From NCBI GenBank assembly GCA_017577365.1, contig PKRJ01000034.1, positions 1 through 37,775 of the forward strand: a stretch of 37,775 bases of DNA, read 5' to 3'. A program made the translations under genes and the position numbers. Below the pieces are notes generated by a model. That model did not search any database. It worked only from the letters and a program-made list of their open reading frames with translations, and was not told where the DNA came from. This stretch comes from Gammaproteobacteria bacterium. Its GTDB lineage: Bacteria > Pseudomonadota > Gammaproteobacteria > Steroidobacterales > Rariloculaceae. Positions 1-7,124 of this stretch are shown piece after piece (the stretch's first letter is position 1; every line of letters starts with the position of its first letter).

Positions 1-1
1 G

Positions 2-112
2 GTGTACGTGATGTACGGCGGCCGCATCGCCGAGGCGGCGCCCGTCGACCGGCTCTTCACCAGTTGTCGCCGACGAAGCGGCGTTCCGACTCCGCGATCG
101 GCACGTCGTTGA
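2..112 (+). pseudogene. C-terminal fragment of an OppD/DppD-type ABC transporter ATPase, apparently truncated
   Basis: The frame is open from the left edge and reads VYVMYGGRIAEAAPVDRLF. This matches the segment after the Walker B and H-loop region of oligopeptide/dipeptide transporter ATPases (usual form VMYAGRIVE.GPV..LF). In the family this is followed by a P-x-HPYT motif and about 50 further residues. Here the similarity stops after LF near base 58, the frame turns into an Arg/Ser-rich tail and ends at a TGA at 110-112. The point of divergence coincides with the stop codon of the oppositely oriented DUF1348 gene at 57. I infer a rearrangement, a gene decayed at its 3' end, or an assembly join. 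Only 19 family-like residues are visible. Confidence 0.45.
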
Positions 113-488
113 TGCTCGCTTCCCTGCGGCGCATCAGGCCGTCGTCGTCGAACTCCCAAAGCTCGTTGCCGTACGACCGGTACCACTGCCCGTTCGCGTC
201 GTGCCACTCGTACTGGAACCTGACGGCGATCCGCCGCTCGTCGAAGGTCCAGAGACTTTTTCGCAAGCGGTAATCGAGCTCGCGTTCCCACTTTCTACGC
301 AGGAACTCCTTGATCTCCGCCCGTCCGTAAAGGAACTCGTCCCGGTTTCGCCATACCGAGTCCTCGCTGTACGCGAGCACGACCCGTTCCGGATCGCGCG
401 TATTCCACGCGTCTTCAGCGGCCTTGACCTTTGCCTTTGCGGCGGCGAGGTCGAACGGCGGCAGCGGCGGTCTCTGTTGCTTCGTCAT
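57..488 (-). CDS. DUF1348 family protein (NTF2-like fold)
   Basis: A 143-residue protein that matches the DUF1348 / nuclear transport factor 2-like family almost end to end. Recognisable stretches are WNTRDPERVVLAYSEDSVWRN near the N-terminus, a middle FLRRKWERELDYRL, RFQYEWHDANGQWYRSYGNE, and a closing ASINDVPI.ESERRF. These small alpha+beta barrel proteins are usually single-domain and cytosolic; their substrates are mostly unknown. The frame can be extended two codons to a TTG at 492-494, but ATG at 488 follows a purine-rich GGGTTGGGG stretch and fits the family N-terminus better. It runs convergently with the ABC ATPase fragment and shares its last bases with it. Confidence 0.85.
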   Translation of the reverse strand: MTKQQRPPLPPFDLAAAKAKVKAAEDAWNTRDPERVVLAYSEDSVWRNRDEFLYGRAEIKEFLRRKWERELDYRLRKSLWTFDERRIAVRFQYEWHDANGQWYRSYGNELWEFDDDGLMRRREASINDVPIAESERRFVGDNW

Positions 489-726
489 CCCCAACCCTTT
501 CGTGTTCGAGATAGGGAGTGTCCTCTGGGGGGCCGCCGCCCCAGCGCTCGCGGTGCGCGTCCTCCGCGGCGCCTTGCACCGACGCGTGACGGCGGGAGAG
601 CAGCAAGGTATCGGGAGAGCAGACTTCGGCTCGAATCAGGCCGAGATCGGTAGCCGCGTCGAAGAGACTGGGATACCAACGGTTCCACGCGGGAAAGATC
701 TGCTCGACCCGTTCACGAAGCGTCAT
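415..726 (-). CDS. Hypothetical ORF, unrecognised
   Basis: A 103-codon ORF starting at ATG 724-726, just upstream of the DUF1348 gene on the same strand. The first 75 or so codons (MTLRERVEQIFPAWNRWYPSLF and on) have amino-acid composition and G/C-rich third positions like a real gene. The last 25 codons lie inside the DUF1348 gene in another frame and give a low-complexity Ala/Arg tail. I do not recognise a family. It could be a small gene co-transcribed with DUF1348, a gene whose 3' end has frameshifted, or chance. Confidence 0.33.
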   Translation of the reverse strand: MTLRERVEQIFPAWNRWYPSLFDAATDLGLIRAEVCSPDTLLLSRRHASVQGAAEDAHRERWGGGPPEDTPYLEHERVGDDEATETAAAAVRPRRRKGKGQGR

Positions 727-913
727 TAGCCGAGTCCGGTTTCATCGAGCTTCGAGCCTATACGACGGGGTCCGCCTTGGCAAACGCAGGACGTCGCAGT
801 TTCCTCGGCCGAGGCGAGCCCGGGCGGAGCGGCGCCCGCGCGAGCCGCGCCGAATCTTCCGGGGCAGGGCTTAAGTCCCGGTCCCGAGTCGAGAAAACTT
901 CAGCGCGCCCGCC

Positions 914-941
914 TTGACCGCCCTCGCCTACCTGCTATGTT
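914..941 (+). promoter_or_regulatory. Candidate sigma70-type promoter for the MacB-like permease
   Basis: TTGACC at 914-919 and TATGTT at 936-941 are separated by 16 bases and end 26 bases before the ATG at 968. Each hexamer matches the consensus at 5 and 4 of 6 positions. The TTG of the -35 box would otherwise be read as an upstream start of the permease, so the promoter also argues for the ATG start. Confidence 0.45.
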
Positions 942-967
942 GCCCACGCCGTTCCGGGTTGCGAGCC

Positions 968-2182
968 ATGCTCTTCGTCGAAATCCTACGCGTCGCGTTC
1001 CAGTCGATTCGCGCGAACTTCTTCCGCGCGATTCTCACGATGCTCGGCATCATCATCGGCGTGGCCGCGGTGATCGCGATGCTCGCGGCCGGCGCGGGCG
1101 CGCAGAAGCGAATCGACGAGCAGATCGCGTCGCTCGGCGCCAATATTCTCACGATCAACGCGTCGCGGTTCTTCGCGATGGGCGTCGCGCGCGACCAGAT
1201 GACGCTGACCACCGACGACGCGCGCGCGCTCGAGGAAGGCGCTCGCTACCTCGACGCGGTCGTCCCCGAGATCCAAGGCCGCGGGCAGCTCAAGCTCGGC
1301 AACCGCAACACCAACGTCCGCGTCGTCGGCACGACGGCCCTGCATGCCGAGGTCTTCAACTACGACCTCGCCGCCGGGCGCTTCTTCGTCGCCGAGGAGG
1401 ATCTGGCGAAGCGGCGCGTGGTCGTGCTCGGCTCCGATATCCCTCGCGATCTCGAAACCGATCCGGCCGCGCTGGTCGGCCGCACGATCTCGCTCAACAA
1501 CCAGCCGTTCGAGGTCGTCGGCGTGCTGAAGAGCCAAGGCGCCGCGGGCTTCGGCAATCGAGGCCCGGACGCGAGCGCGTTCATCCCGCTGATGACGGCG
1601 GAGCACCGCGTATTCGGTCGAGAGGAGGTCGACAACATCAGCGTGCGCGTCGTCGACGGTGTCCCGCTCGAGCGGGCGATGGTCGACATCGAGCGCGTGC
1701 TTCGCAAAGAGCATCGTTTGAGGCCCGGGGACCCGAACGATTTCGCGATCGTCGACCGGCGAGACTTTCTCGAGACTCAGCAGGAAGCGCAGCAGACCTT
1801 CACGATATTGCTCGCGAGCATCGCCGGCGTCAGCCTGATCGTCGGCGGAATCGGCATCATGAACATCATGCTCGTGAGCGTCACGGAGCGCACGCGCGAG
1901 ATCGGCATTCGCATGGCGCTCGGCGCGACGCGCGGCAGCATTCTGCTGCAGTTCCTCGTCGAATCGGTCACGCTATGCCTGCTCGGCGGGGCGCTCGGTA
2001 TCGCGGTCGGCGCGGGAGCGGCGAGGCTGATGTCTCGCGTCGCGGGCTGGGACGTATTCGTCTCCCCCGAATCGGTGAGCCTCGCGTTCGCGTTCAGCGT
2101 CGGCGTAGGACTGTTCTTCGGCATCTGGCCTGCGCGCCGCGCGGCACGGCTGAACCCGATCGAAGCGTTGAGATACGAGTAG
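968..2182 (+). CDS. MacB/FtsX-type ABC transporter permease
   Basis: A 404-residue inner-membrane permease of the MacB_PCD plus FtsX type. An N-terminal membrane helix contains LTMLGIIIGVAAVIAML. A periplasmic MacB core domain of about 210 residues follows, then three C-terminal helices, the first carrying the hallmark GGIGIMNIMLVSVTERTREIGIRMA. Such permeases work with a LolD/MacB-type ATPase, often with a MacA-like adaptor, in lipoprotein, peptide or macrolide export or in mechanotransmission. Neither partner is adjacent: the only ATPase sequence nearby is the OppD-type fragment at the left edge. The start at 968 is preferred over an in-frame TTG at 914 that lies in a promoter-like sequence. 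The substrate cannot be deduced. Confidence 0.88.
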   Translation: MLFVEILRVAFQSIRANFFRAILTMLGIIIGVAAVIAMLAAGAGAQKRIDEQIASLGANILTINASRFFAMGVARDQMTLTTDDARALEEGARYLDAVVPEIQGRGQLKLGNRNTNVRVVGTTALHAEVFNYDLAAGRFFVAEEDLAKRRVVVLGSDIPRDLETDPAALVGRTISLNNQPFEVVGVLKSQGAAGFGNRGPDASAFIPLMTAEHRVFGREEVDNISVRVVDGVPLERAMVDIERVLRKEHRLRPGDPNDFAIVDRRDFLETQQEAQQTFTILLASIAGVSLIVGGIGIMNIMLVSVTERTREIGIRMALGATRGSILLQFLVESVTLCLLGGALGIAVGAGAARLMSRVAGWDVFVSPESVSLAFAFSVGVGLFFGIWPARRAARLNPIEALRYE

Positions 2183-2291
2183 TTGCGCGGTCGTCGCGCC
2201 GATGCGACGAGGTTCACCCTTCGGGTCGACCTCGGTAGAATCTCGCGCGTTTCGGCTCGAACGGCCGTTCGGGAAGTCGTCGAGGCCGAGC

Positions 2292-3341
2292 GTGTGCCCG
2301 GTGTGCAACGGTTTGCTTGTATACGCTCAACGATTATTTCTGCTCGCGCTGCTCGTCCTATCGAGCGGCTGCGTCGCGCACCTGCAACGCGGCCCCGGGC
2401 CGGTCGGCGACTACCGCTACACGCCCCCGCTCGACGCGCATCCGTTCTTCGAAACGAACGGCCCGATCGACATCGAGGTTTCCGAGCCGATCGATAGGAC
2501 GCGCTTCCACGAGATCGTCAACCTGAGGTTCCGCTCGAACGGCACGCACGGCGGCCCGGACGGCATCGTCGAGGCGGTGTACTACCGGAGCCGCTCGCCG
2601 GGAGCGAAGAAGCTCGTGATCGTCCTGCCGATCTGGGGCACGAGCACCTATCCGCCGAGTCGCATCTCGCGGGGCTATGCGCGCCGCTCCCGCGGCGATG
2701 CGAACATCATCTGGGTGCTCGGCACGTATCCTCTGTTTCCATGGAGCGGGTTGAGCTCGACGGCGACCGAGGAAGAGTTCATCGAGATGGCGCAAGCGAG
2801 CGCAGATCGTTATCGATCCGCGGTCGTCGATTTGAGGTCCCTGCTCGACTGGGCGGAGACGCAGCCGAACATCGACTCGTCGCGTATCGCGATGGTCGGG
2901 TTCAGCATGAGCGCGCTCGTCACCGCGACGCTGATGGGTAACGATCCGCGCGTATCGGCCGCGGTCCTGATGATGGGGGCCGCCGACTTCGCCGAGATCT
3001 TCACGGTGTGCGGCGCGCGGGCCGGCGAGGTGCGCGAGCACGTGCTGACGGAGTTCGGCTGGTCGCTCGAGAGATACCACGACTTCTTCCAAGGCCTCTT
3101 CGCGCCGGCCGATCCGATCGGCTATGCCGGCCGTTACGATCCCGACAGGATCTTCATGATCGATGCCGCGTTCGACGACTGCATGCCGCGAAGCGCCCGT
3201 GACGCGCTCTGGCACGCGACCGGTCGACCGAAACGGCTGACGCTGCTCTCCCGTCACAAGAGCGGCTTCTACTCGCTGACGCCGCTCGGCCTCAACTTCG
3301 TCCGGCGCAAGATCTACGCCTTTCTGGACGAGCACCTCTGA
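2292..3341 (+). CDS. Alpha/beta hydrolase, probable lipoprotein
   Basis: A 349-residue protein if read from GTG 2292, which has GAGG seven bases upstream. This start gives a short signal peptide ending in LVLSSGC, so Cys27 is a likely lipidation site, although the -3 residue is Ser rather than Leu. An in-frame ATG at 2202 would add 30 residues without a signal-like character. The core is an alpha/beta hydrolase: strand LVIVLPIWG with an oxyanion-type turn, nucleophile elbow VGFSMSA (Ser205), and a late SRHKSGF supplying the probable catalytic His. The substrate is unknown; dienelactone-hydrolase or acetyl-xylan-esterase-like proteins share this arrangement. It lies 109 bases after the permease on the same strand and may be co-transcribed with it. 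Confidence 0.75.
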   Translation: MCPVCNGLLVYAQRLFLLALLVLSSGCVAHLQRGPGPVGDYRYTPPLDAHPFFETNGPIDIEVSEPIDRTRFHEIVNLRFRSNGTHGGPDGIVEAVYYRSRSPGAKKLVIVLPIWGTSTYPPSRISRGYARRSRGDANIIWVLGTYPLFPWSGLSSTATEEEFIEMAQASADRYRSAVVDLRSLLDWAETQPNIDSSRIAMVGFSMSALVTATLMGNDPRVSAAVLMMGAADFAEIFTVCGARAGEVREHVLTEFGWSLERYHDFFQGLFAPADPIGYAGRYDPDRIFMIDAAFDDCMPRSARDALWHATGRPKRLTLLSRHKSGFYSLTPLGLNFVRRKIYAFLDEHL

Positions 3342-3404
3342 AATCTCCGCCGGACGCGCGAACTGCGCGCCGTTCGCTTGCGGTTTCGCCGCTTTCGAGC
3401 GATA

Positions 3405-3499
3405 GTCGGCACTGCCGAAAAAGGTAAACCTGGCGAAAGCCAGGGGCACAAAGCTTCCGGTCTAAGGGATTTCTGTCCTATGACAGCGGGGTTGCCGGC
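3405..3499 (+). ncRNA. Cyclic di-GMP-I (GEMM-I) riboswitch aptamer
   Basis: The sequence fits the GEMM-I aptamer throughout. GGTAAACC (3423-3430) is the conserved 5' junction. CCTGGC-GAAA-GCCAGG (3429-3444) is P2 capped by a GNRA tetraloop. GCACAAAGC holds the ligand-stacking A-rich junction. CTTCCGGTCTAAGG and CCTATGACAGCGGGGTTGCCG form P3 and the 3' conserved strand. The CTAAGG/CCTATG pair is an 11-nt GAAA tetraloop receptor, matching the P2 loop. GTCGG (3405-3409) can pair with CCGGC (3495-3499) as P1. By alignment to the Vibrio Vc2 aptamer as I recall it, the position that distinguishes c-di-GMP from cGAMP binders (G20) is G, so c-di-GMP is the expected ligand. Confidence 0.93.
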
Positions 3500-3556
3500 C
3501 AGCGCACCGGGCGCCGTTGTGCGCGTTCGACCGAACGCCGCGCCCTGCGGCCGCAC

Positions 3557-3577
3557 GCCTCGCGTTCGGGGGGAGGC
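3557..3577 (+). promoter_or_regulatory. Possible Shine-Dalgarno-sequestering hairpin (riboswitch expression platform)
   Basis: GCCTC at 3557-3561 can pair with GAGGC at 3573-3577, hiding part of the purine-rich ribosome site GGGGGGAGG (3568-3576) that lies 10 bases before the ATG at 3587. A second hairpin, GCGCAC with GTGCGC, lies at 3502-3524 between the aptamer and this site. There is no U-tract, so translational rather than transcriptional control seems likelier. This is inferred from base pairing by eye. Confidence 0.4.
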
Positions 3578-3586
3578 CACGCGGGG

Positions 3587-4939
3587 ATGAGCGCCGTAGC
3601 GCTACGCAAGCGATCGAGTCCTTTTGCGGCCTTCGGGCCGTCCTCCATCGTCAGCCCGACGACGCCTACCGAGATCGCGCAGATCCTGACCGATACGAGG
3701 CGTTACCCGTCGCCCGTGCGTCCGTTCGGCTCCGGAAGCTCGACGACGCGGTGTGCCACGGCGAACGGCGGCACAGTGATCGATCTCGGCGAGATGAACC
3801 GCGTGCTCCGGATCGATCGCGACACCGTCACCGTGCAGCCCGGCATCTCCCTCGCCGAGCTCGCGGAGATCCTGGCCGAGGAAGGCAAAGAGCTCGTCGG
3901 CGGATTCGATCTCGCGAACAGGACGGTCGGCGGCGCGGTCTGCGCTGCGGGTCTCGAGGCTTCGATCGCCGGCGACGTCGGGCAATTCGCCGCGCACGCG
4001 GTGAAAATCAAAGTCGTGAGCCCGACCGGGCGCAAGCTCGTCGTCGGCGACAGCTCGAAGAGCCTGATCACGCTGCTGCGCTTGAGCTACGGTCTGCTCG
4101 GCGTCGTCTACGAGGTCACGCTGCGCATCCGGCCGGTGCGAGGCTTCACGGTCCAGACCGCCCATACCGACTTCAAGGAATTCGCGAAGCTCGGCCCGCG
4201 GCTCGCGGTGCCAGGCTCGGGACTCAAGCTCTACCTGCTGCCGTTCCGCGACCATATCTACATGGAGCTGCGGCGGCCCGGCACGAGCTCGGGCGGTGGG
4301 AAAAAGCTCGCCTGGCGGCTCAAGGACTGGGCCGTGTACTCGGCGCTTCCCGGCGCCGCTCGATCGATCGCGTTCGCGCTGCCCATTCGCCAGCTTCGAT
4401 ATCCGCTGATCGATAGCCTGAGCGAAGCCGCGCAGACGCTGATCGGCAACCCGTTCGTGCGCAGCGGCAGCAACGCGGTCGAGCAAAGCGGCCGTTTCCG
4501 TGCGCTCACCGGAAAGAGCCGCTTCACGTACTGCACGTGGGCGTTCCCGGCGGCGGAGTTCGGCGCCGTCGCGCTCGCCTACAAGCTGTTCTGCAAGGAG
4601 CACTACGCTCGCACCGGCTTCCGCTGCGACATGCCGACGATCGCCTTCCGGCTGAACCAGGACAGATCGGCGCTGCTCTCCCCTTCGTTCGACGGCCCGA
4701 TGATCACGCTGAGCGCGCTGTCGACCCAGATCGACGGCTGGGACGACTTCGTGCTCGACTTCGCCGATTTCGCGGCCAAGCATCGCGGCGTCCCGCTCTT
4801 CAACCAGACGCGGAACGTGACGTCCGAGTACGTCTCGAGCCGCTTCGACCGCCGCCTCGCGTTCTTCTCCCGCGTCCGTCGCGAGCTCGACCCGCACGAC
4901 CGCATGCTGAATCAGTATTTCGCCGCGTACATGAGCTGA
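3587..4939 (+). CDS. FAD-binding (PCMH-type) oxidoreductase, lactone-oxidase-like
   Basis: A 450-residue flavoprotein of the VAO/PCMH superfamily. The FAD-binding domain spans about residues 18-190: RPFGSGSSTTR at 45-55 is the pyrophosphate loop, followed by VIDLGEMNRVLRID, VQPGISLAEL and the NRTVGGAVCAAG loop. The C-terminal part ends in RRELDPHDRMLNQYF, which resembles the DP..RMLN.YF end of sugar-1,4-lactone oxidases. Where covalently flavinylated relatives have His in the G-x-GHS loop, this protein has Ser, so FAD is probably held non-covalently. The substrate is unknown. The gene stands alone behind a c-di-GMP riboswitch, which ties it to the sessile/motile switch; an exopolysaccharide or cell-wall sugar role is possible but not shown. 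Confidence 0.85.
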   Translation: MSAVALRKRSSPFAAFGPSSIVSPTTPTEIAQILTDTRRYPSPVRPFGSGSSTTRCATANGGTVIDLGEMNRVLRIDRDTVTVQPGISLAELAEILAEEGKELVGGFDLANRTVGGAVCAAGLEASIAGDVGQFAAHAVKIKVVSPTGRKLVVGDSSKSLITLLRLSYGLLGVVYEVTLRIRPVRGFTVQTAHTDFKEFAKLGPRLAVPGSGLKLYLLPFRDHIYMELRRPGTSSGGGKKLAWRLKDWAVYSALPGAARSIAFALPIRQLRYPLIDSLSEAAQTLIGNPFVRSGSNAVEQSGRFRALTGKSRFTYCTWAFPAAEFGAVALAYKLFCKEHYARTGFRCDMPTIAFRLNQDRSALLSPSFDGPMITLSALSTQIDGWDDFVLDFADFAAKHRGVPLFNQTRNVTSEYVSSRFDRRLAFFSRVRRELDPHDRMLNQYFAAYMS

Positions 4940-4943
4940 CGAA

Positions 4944-4973
4944 GCGCGGCAGCCTCGCCACAAGCTGCCGCGC
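4944..4973. terminator. Hairpin just after the FAD oxidoreductase gene
   Basis: GCGCGGCAGC (4944-4953) and GCTGCCGCGC (4964-4973) form a perfect 10-bp stem with a 10-base loop, starting 5 bases after the stop codon. There is no U-tract. It probably acts as a terminator or mRNA-end stabiliser. Confidence 0.55.
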
Positions 4974-4982
4974 GAGCGGGCG

Positions 4983-5030
4983 GGAAGGCGATGCTTCGCT
5001 GATGCGCCTCGCGCATCAGCGACGCCTTCC
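4983..5030. repeat. Long two-part palindrome in the convergent intergenic region
   Basis: The outer arms GGAAGGCG (4983-4990) and CGCCTTCC (5023-5030) enclose a perfect 11-bp inner stem, CGCTGATGCGC (4997-5007) with GCGCATCAGCG (5011-5021), around a CTC loop. It may be a terminator or a REP-like palindrome. It lies in the gap between the convergent FAD oxidoreductase and sat/cysC genes. Confidence 0.5.
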
Positions 5031-5075
5031 GTGGTGTCGTGGGCATGCGGTCGAGAGACGACCACAGCGTCGAAC

Positions 5076-5199
5076 GTCCCGCGGTCATGGGCCTATCGTG
5101 CTTTCCGGGACGCTCGCGCGCAGGGATGCGCGCGCGCGAGCCTACAGGGGCGTACTCGCGGCGGTCCTGGAAAGCACGATAGGCACGTGATCGCGGGAC
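5076..5199. repeat. 124-bp inverted-repeat element (REP/MITE-like)
   Basis: Two 36-base arms (5076-5111 and 5164-5199) are inverted copies with about five mismatches. Both contain the identical core CCTATCGTGCTTTCC and start with GTCCCGCG at the outer edge. The 52-base centre holds a further GC-rich hairpin around GCTCGCGCGC and the sequence CCTACAGGGGCGTACTCGCGG. No ORF with plausible coding character lies in it. The structure and its place between convergent genes suggest a dispersed palindromic element, but only one copy is present here. The rest of the gene-free stretch 4940-5296 shows nothing further. Confidence 0.6.
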
Positions 5200-5296
5200 C
5201 GCGCTGCCGCCAATCGAAGGGACCGAGATACGAAACCGCGAAACGCGAATGCGGCGCCGAACGCAAAGCCTCCGGCGCCGAAAACCGATCGAAGCG

Positions 5297-7009
5297 CTAA
5301 CGGATATACCCGAGACTCTCGAGCTTCACGATGATCCGATGCGCCGCGAGATCCGGCGTGAGCTGCGTCGTATCGATGCGCATCTCCGGATTCTCCGGCA
5401 CCTCGTACGGATCGTCGATGCCCGTGAACCCCTTGATGATGCCCGCGCGCGCCTTCGCGTAGAGCCCCTTGCGGTCCCGCTCCTCGCATACCTCGAGCGG
5501 CGTCGCGACGTGGACCTCGATGAAGCCGCCGTGCGGCTGGATCATCTCGCGCACCTTCCGGCGCGTCTCCGCATACGGCGCGATCGGCGCGCAGATCGCG
5601 ACGCCGCCGTTCTTCGTGATCTCGCTCGCGACGAAGCCGATACGCAGGATGTTGAGATCGCGATGCTCCTTCGAGAAGCCGAGCTCGCTCGACAGGTGCT
5701 TGCGCACGATGTCGCCGTCGAGCAGCGTGACGGGACGGCCGCCCATCTCCATGAGCTTGATCATCAGCGCGTTCGCGATCGTCGACTTGCCTGAGCCCGA
5801 AAGGCCGGTGAAGAACACCGTGAAGCCCTGCTTGTGCCGCGGCGGATGCGTCCGGCGGAGCTCCTCGACGACCTCCGGGAACGAGAACCACTCGGGAATG
5901 TCGACGCCTTCCTGAAGCCGCCGCCTGAGCTCCGTGCCGGAGAGACTCAGCGTGCGCATGCTCTCGTCGACCTCGTCCTCCGGCATGTACTGCGCCCGGT
6001 CCTCGACGTAGACCATGTTCTTGAAGGGCACCATCGTGATGTCGAGCTCTTCCTCGTGCTCCTTCATCAGGCGCTGCGCGTCGTAAGGCCCGTAGAACGG
6101 CTTGCCTTGGCTGTCGACGCCCGGCCCGGCGTGGTCGCGGCCGACGATGAAATGCGTGCACCCGTAATTCTTGCGGATGATCGCGTGCCACAGCGCCTCG
6201 CGCGGCCCGCCCATGCGCATCGCGAGCGGCAGCAGGCTCAGCATCGTCGTCTGCTCCGGATAATGAGCCAGCACGTGCTCGTAGCACCTGACGCGCGTGA
6301 AATGATCGACGTCGCCCGGCTTCGTCATGCCGACGACGGGATGCAGCAACAGATTCGCTTCGACGTCCTTCGCCGCGCGGAACGTGAGCTCGAAATGCGC
6401 GCGGTGCATCGGATTGCGCGTCTGGAACGCGACGACCTTGCGCCAGCCGAGCTTCTGGAAACGGTTCCGGACCTCTCGCGGCGTATCGCGGAGATGCTTG
6501 AAGTCGTAATGAGTCGGCGCTTCGACGCCGCGCAGCCGTCCGCCGATATAGACCGGATGCGCTTCGTTCATCAGATAGCGCACGCCCGGATGCGCGAGAT
6601 CGACGGTCTTGAAAACTTCCTTCGCCTCGCGCGTCTTGTCCGGCCGCCAGATGCTCGCGATCTCGAGCGTCGCGATGAGCACGCCTTCCTGGTCACGGAG
6701 CGCGATCGTCTCGCCTTCCTTCACCGACGACGCGAACTCCTCGGTCACGTCGAGGGTGATCGGCATCGGCCACAGGACGCCGCTCGCCAAGCGCATCTCG
6801 TCGACGACGCGGTCGTAGTCTTCCTCGACCATGAAGCCCTCGAGCGGGGAGAACGCGCCGTTCAGCAGCAGCTCGATATCGCAGAGCTGACGCATGGTCA
6901 TGTCCCACGAGCGCATGTCGCGCGCCCTGCGCTTCTCCTCGTCGCGCTGCGCGGCCGGCAGGTAGAGATCCTTGAGCTCGCCTCCGTGGGCTTCCTTGAA
7001 CGCTCCCAT
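5297..7009 (-). CDS. sat/cysC: Bifunctional sulfate adenylyltransferase / adenylylsulfate kinase
   Basis: A 570-residue cytosolic enzyme that makes APS from sulfate and ATP, then phosphorylates it to PAPS. The ATP sulfurylase part (about 1-390) is the single-chain type, with QTRNPMHRAH at 196-205 (the HxxH site) and GRDHAGPG near 290. The APS kinase part (about 395-570) has P-loop GLSGSGKST at 402-410, followed by LLDGDIVRKHLS. The position of the phosphoserine in E. coli CysC (SPY/SPH) reads APY here, so the kinase half probably works without a phospho-enzyme step. ATG 7009 has AGGAG about 9 bases upstream. No cysH, cysI or sulfotransferase gene is nearby, so whether PAPS feeds assimilation or sulfation is open. 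Confidence 0.95.
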   Translation of the reverse strand: MGAFKEAHGGELKDLYLPAAQRDEEKRRARDMRSWDMTMRQLCDIELLLNGAFSPLEGFMVEEDYDRVVDEMRLASGVLWPMPITLDVTEEFASSVKEGETIALRDQEGVLIATLEIASIWRPDKTREAKEVFKTVDLAHPGVRYLMNEAHPVYIGGRLRGVEAPTHYDFKHLRDTPREVRNRFQKLGWRKVVAFQTRNPMHRAHFELTFRAAKDVEANLLLHPVVGMTKPGDVDHFTRVRCYEHVLAHYPEQTTMLSLLPLAMRMGGPREALWHAIIRKNYGCTHFIVGRDHAGPGVDSQGKPFYGPYDAQRLMKEHEEELDITMVPFKNMVYVEDRAQYMPEDEVDESMRTLSLSGTELRRRLQEGVDIPEWFSFPEVVEELRRTHPPRHKQGFTVFFTGLSGSGKSTIANALMIKLMEMGGRPVTLLDGDIVRKHLSSELGFSKEHRDLNILRIGFVASEITKNGGVAICAPIAPYAETRRKVREMIQPHGGFIEVHVATPLEVCEERDRKGLYAKARAGIIKGFTGIDDPYEVPENPEMRIDTTQLTPDLAAHRIIVKLESLGYIR

Positions 7010-7124
7010 GACCCTGTTGCTCCTCGAGATATTCCTTGCGTTTAGAACGATATGCGGCGACGGGCATGCCGAGCATGCCGCCCGTCGCGCCAGTACGTGA
7101 GAAAACGGAGGCTTGGAGAGTCGC

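Noticed and set aside
3401..3406. GATAGT as a -10 box for the riboswitch transcript
   Set aside because: It would put the transcription start inside or after the 5' strand of the aptamer's P1 stem, and its -35 partner (TTGCGG) matches poorly.
5031..5300. An 89-codon plus-strand frame in the intergenic stretch
   Set aside because: It lies across the inverted-repeat element, has no ribosome site and its sequence is dictated by the palindromes.
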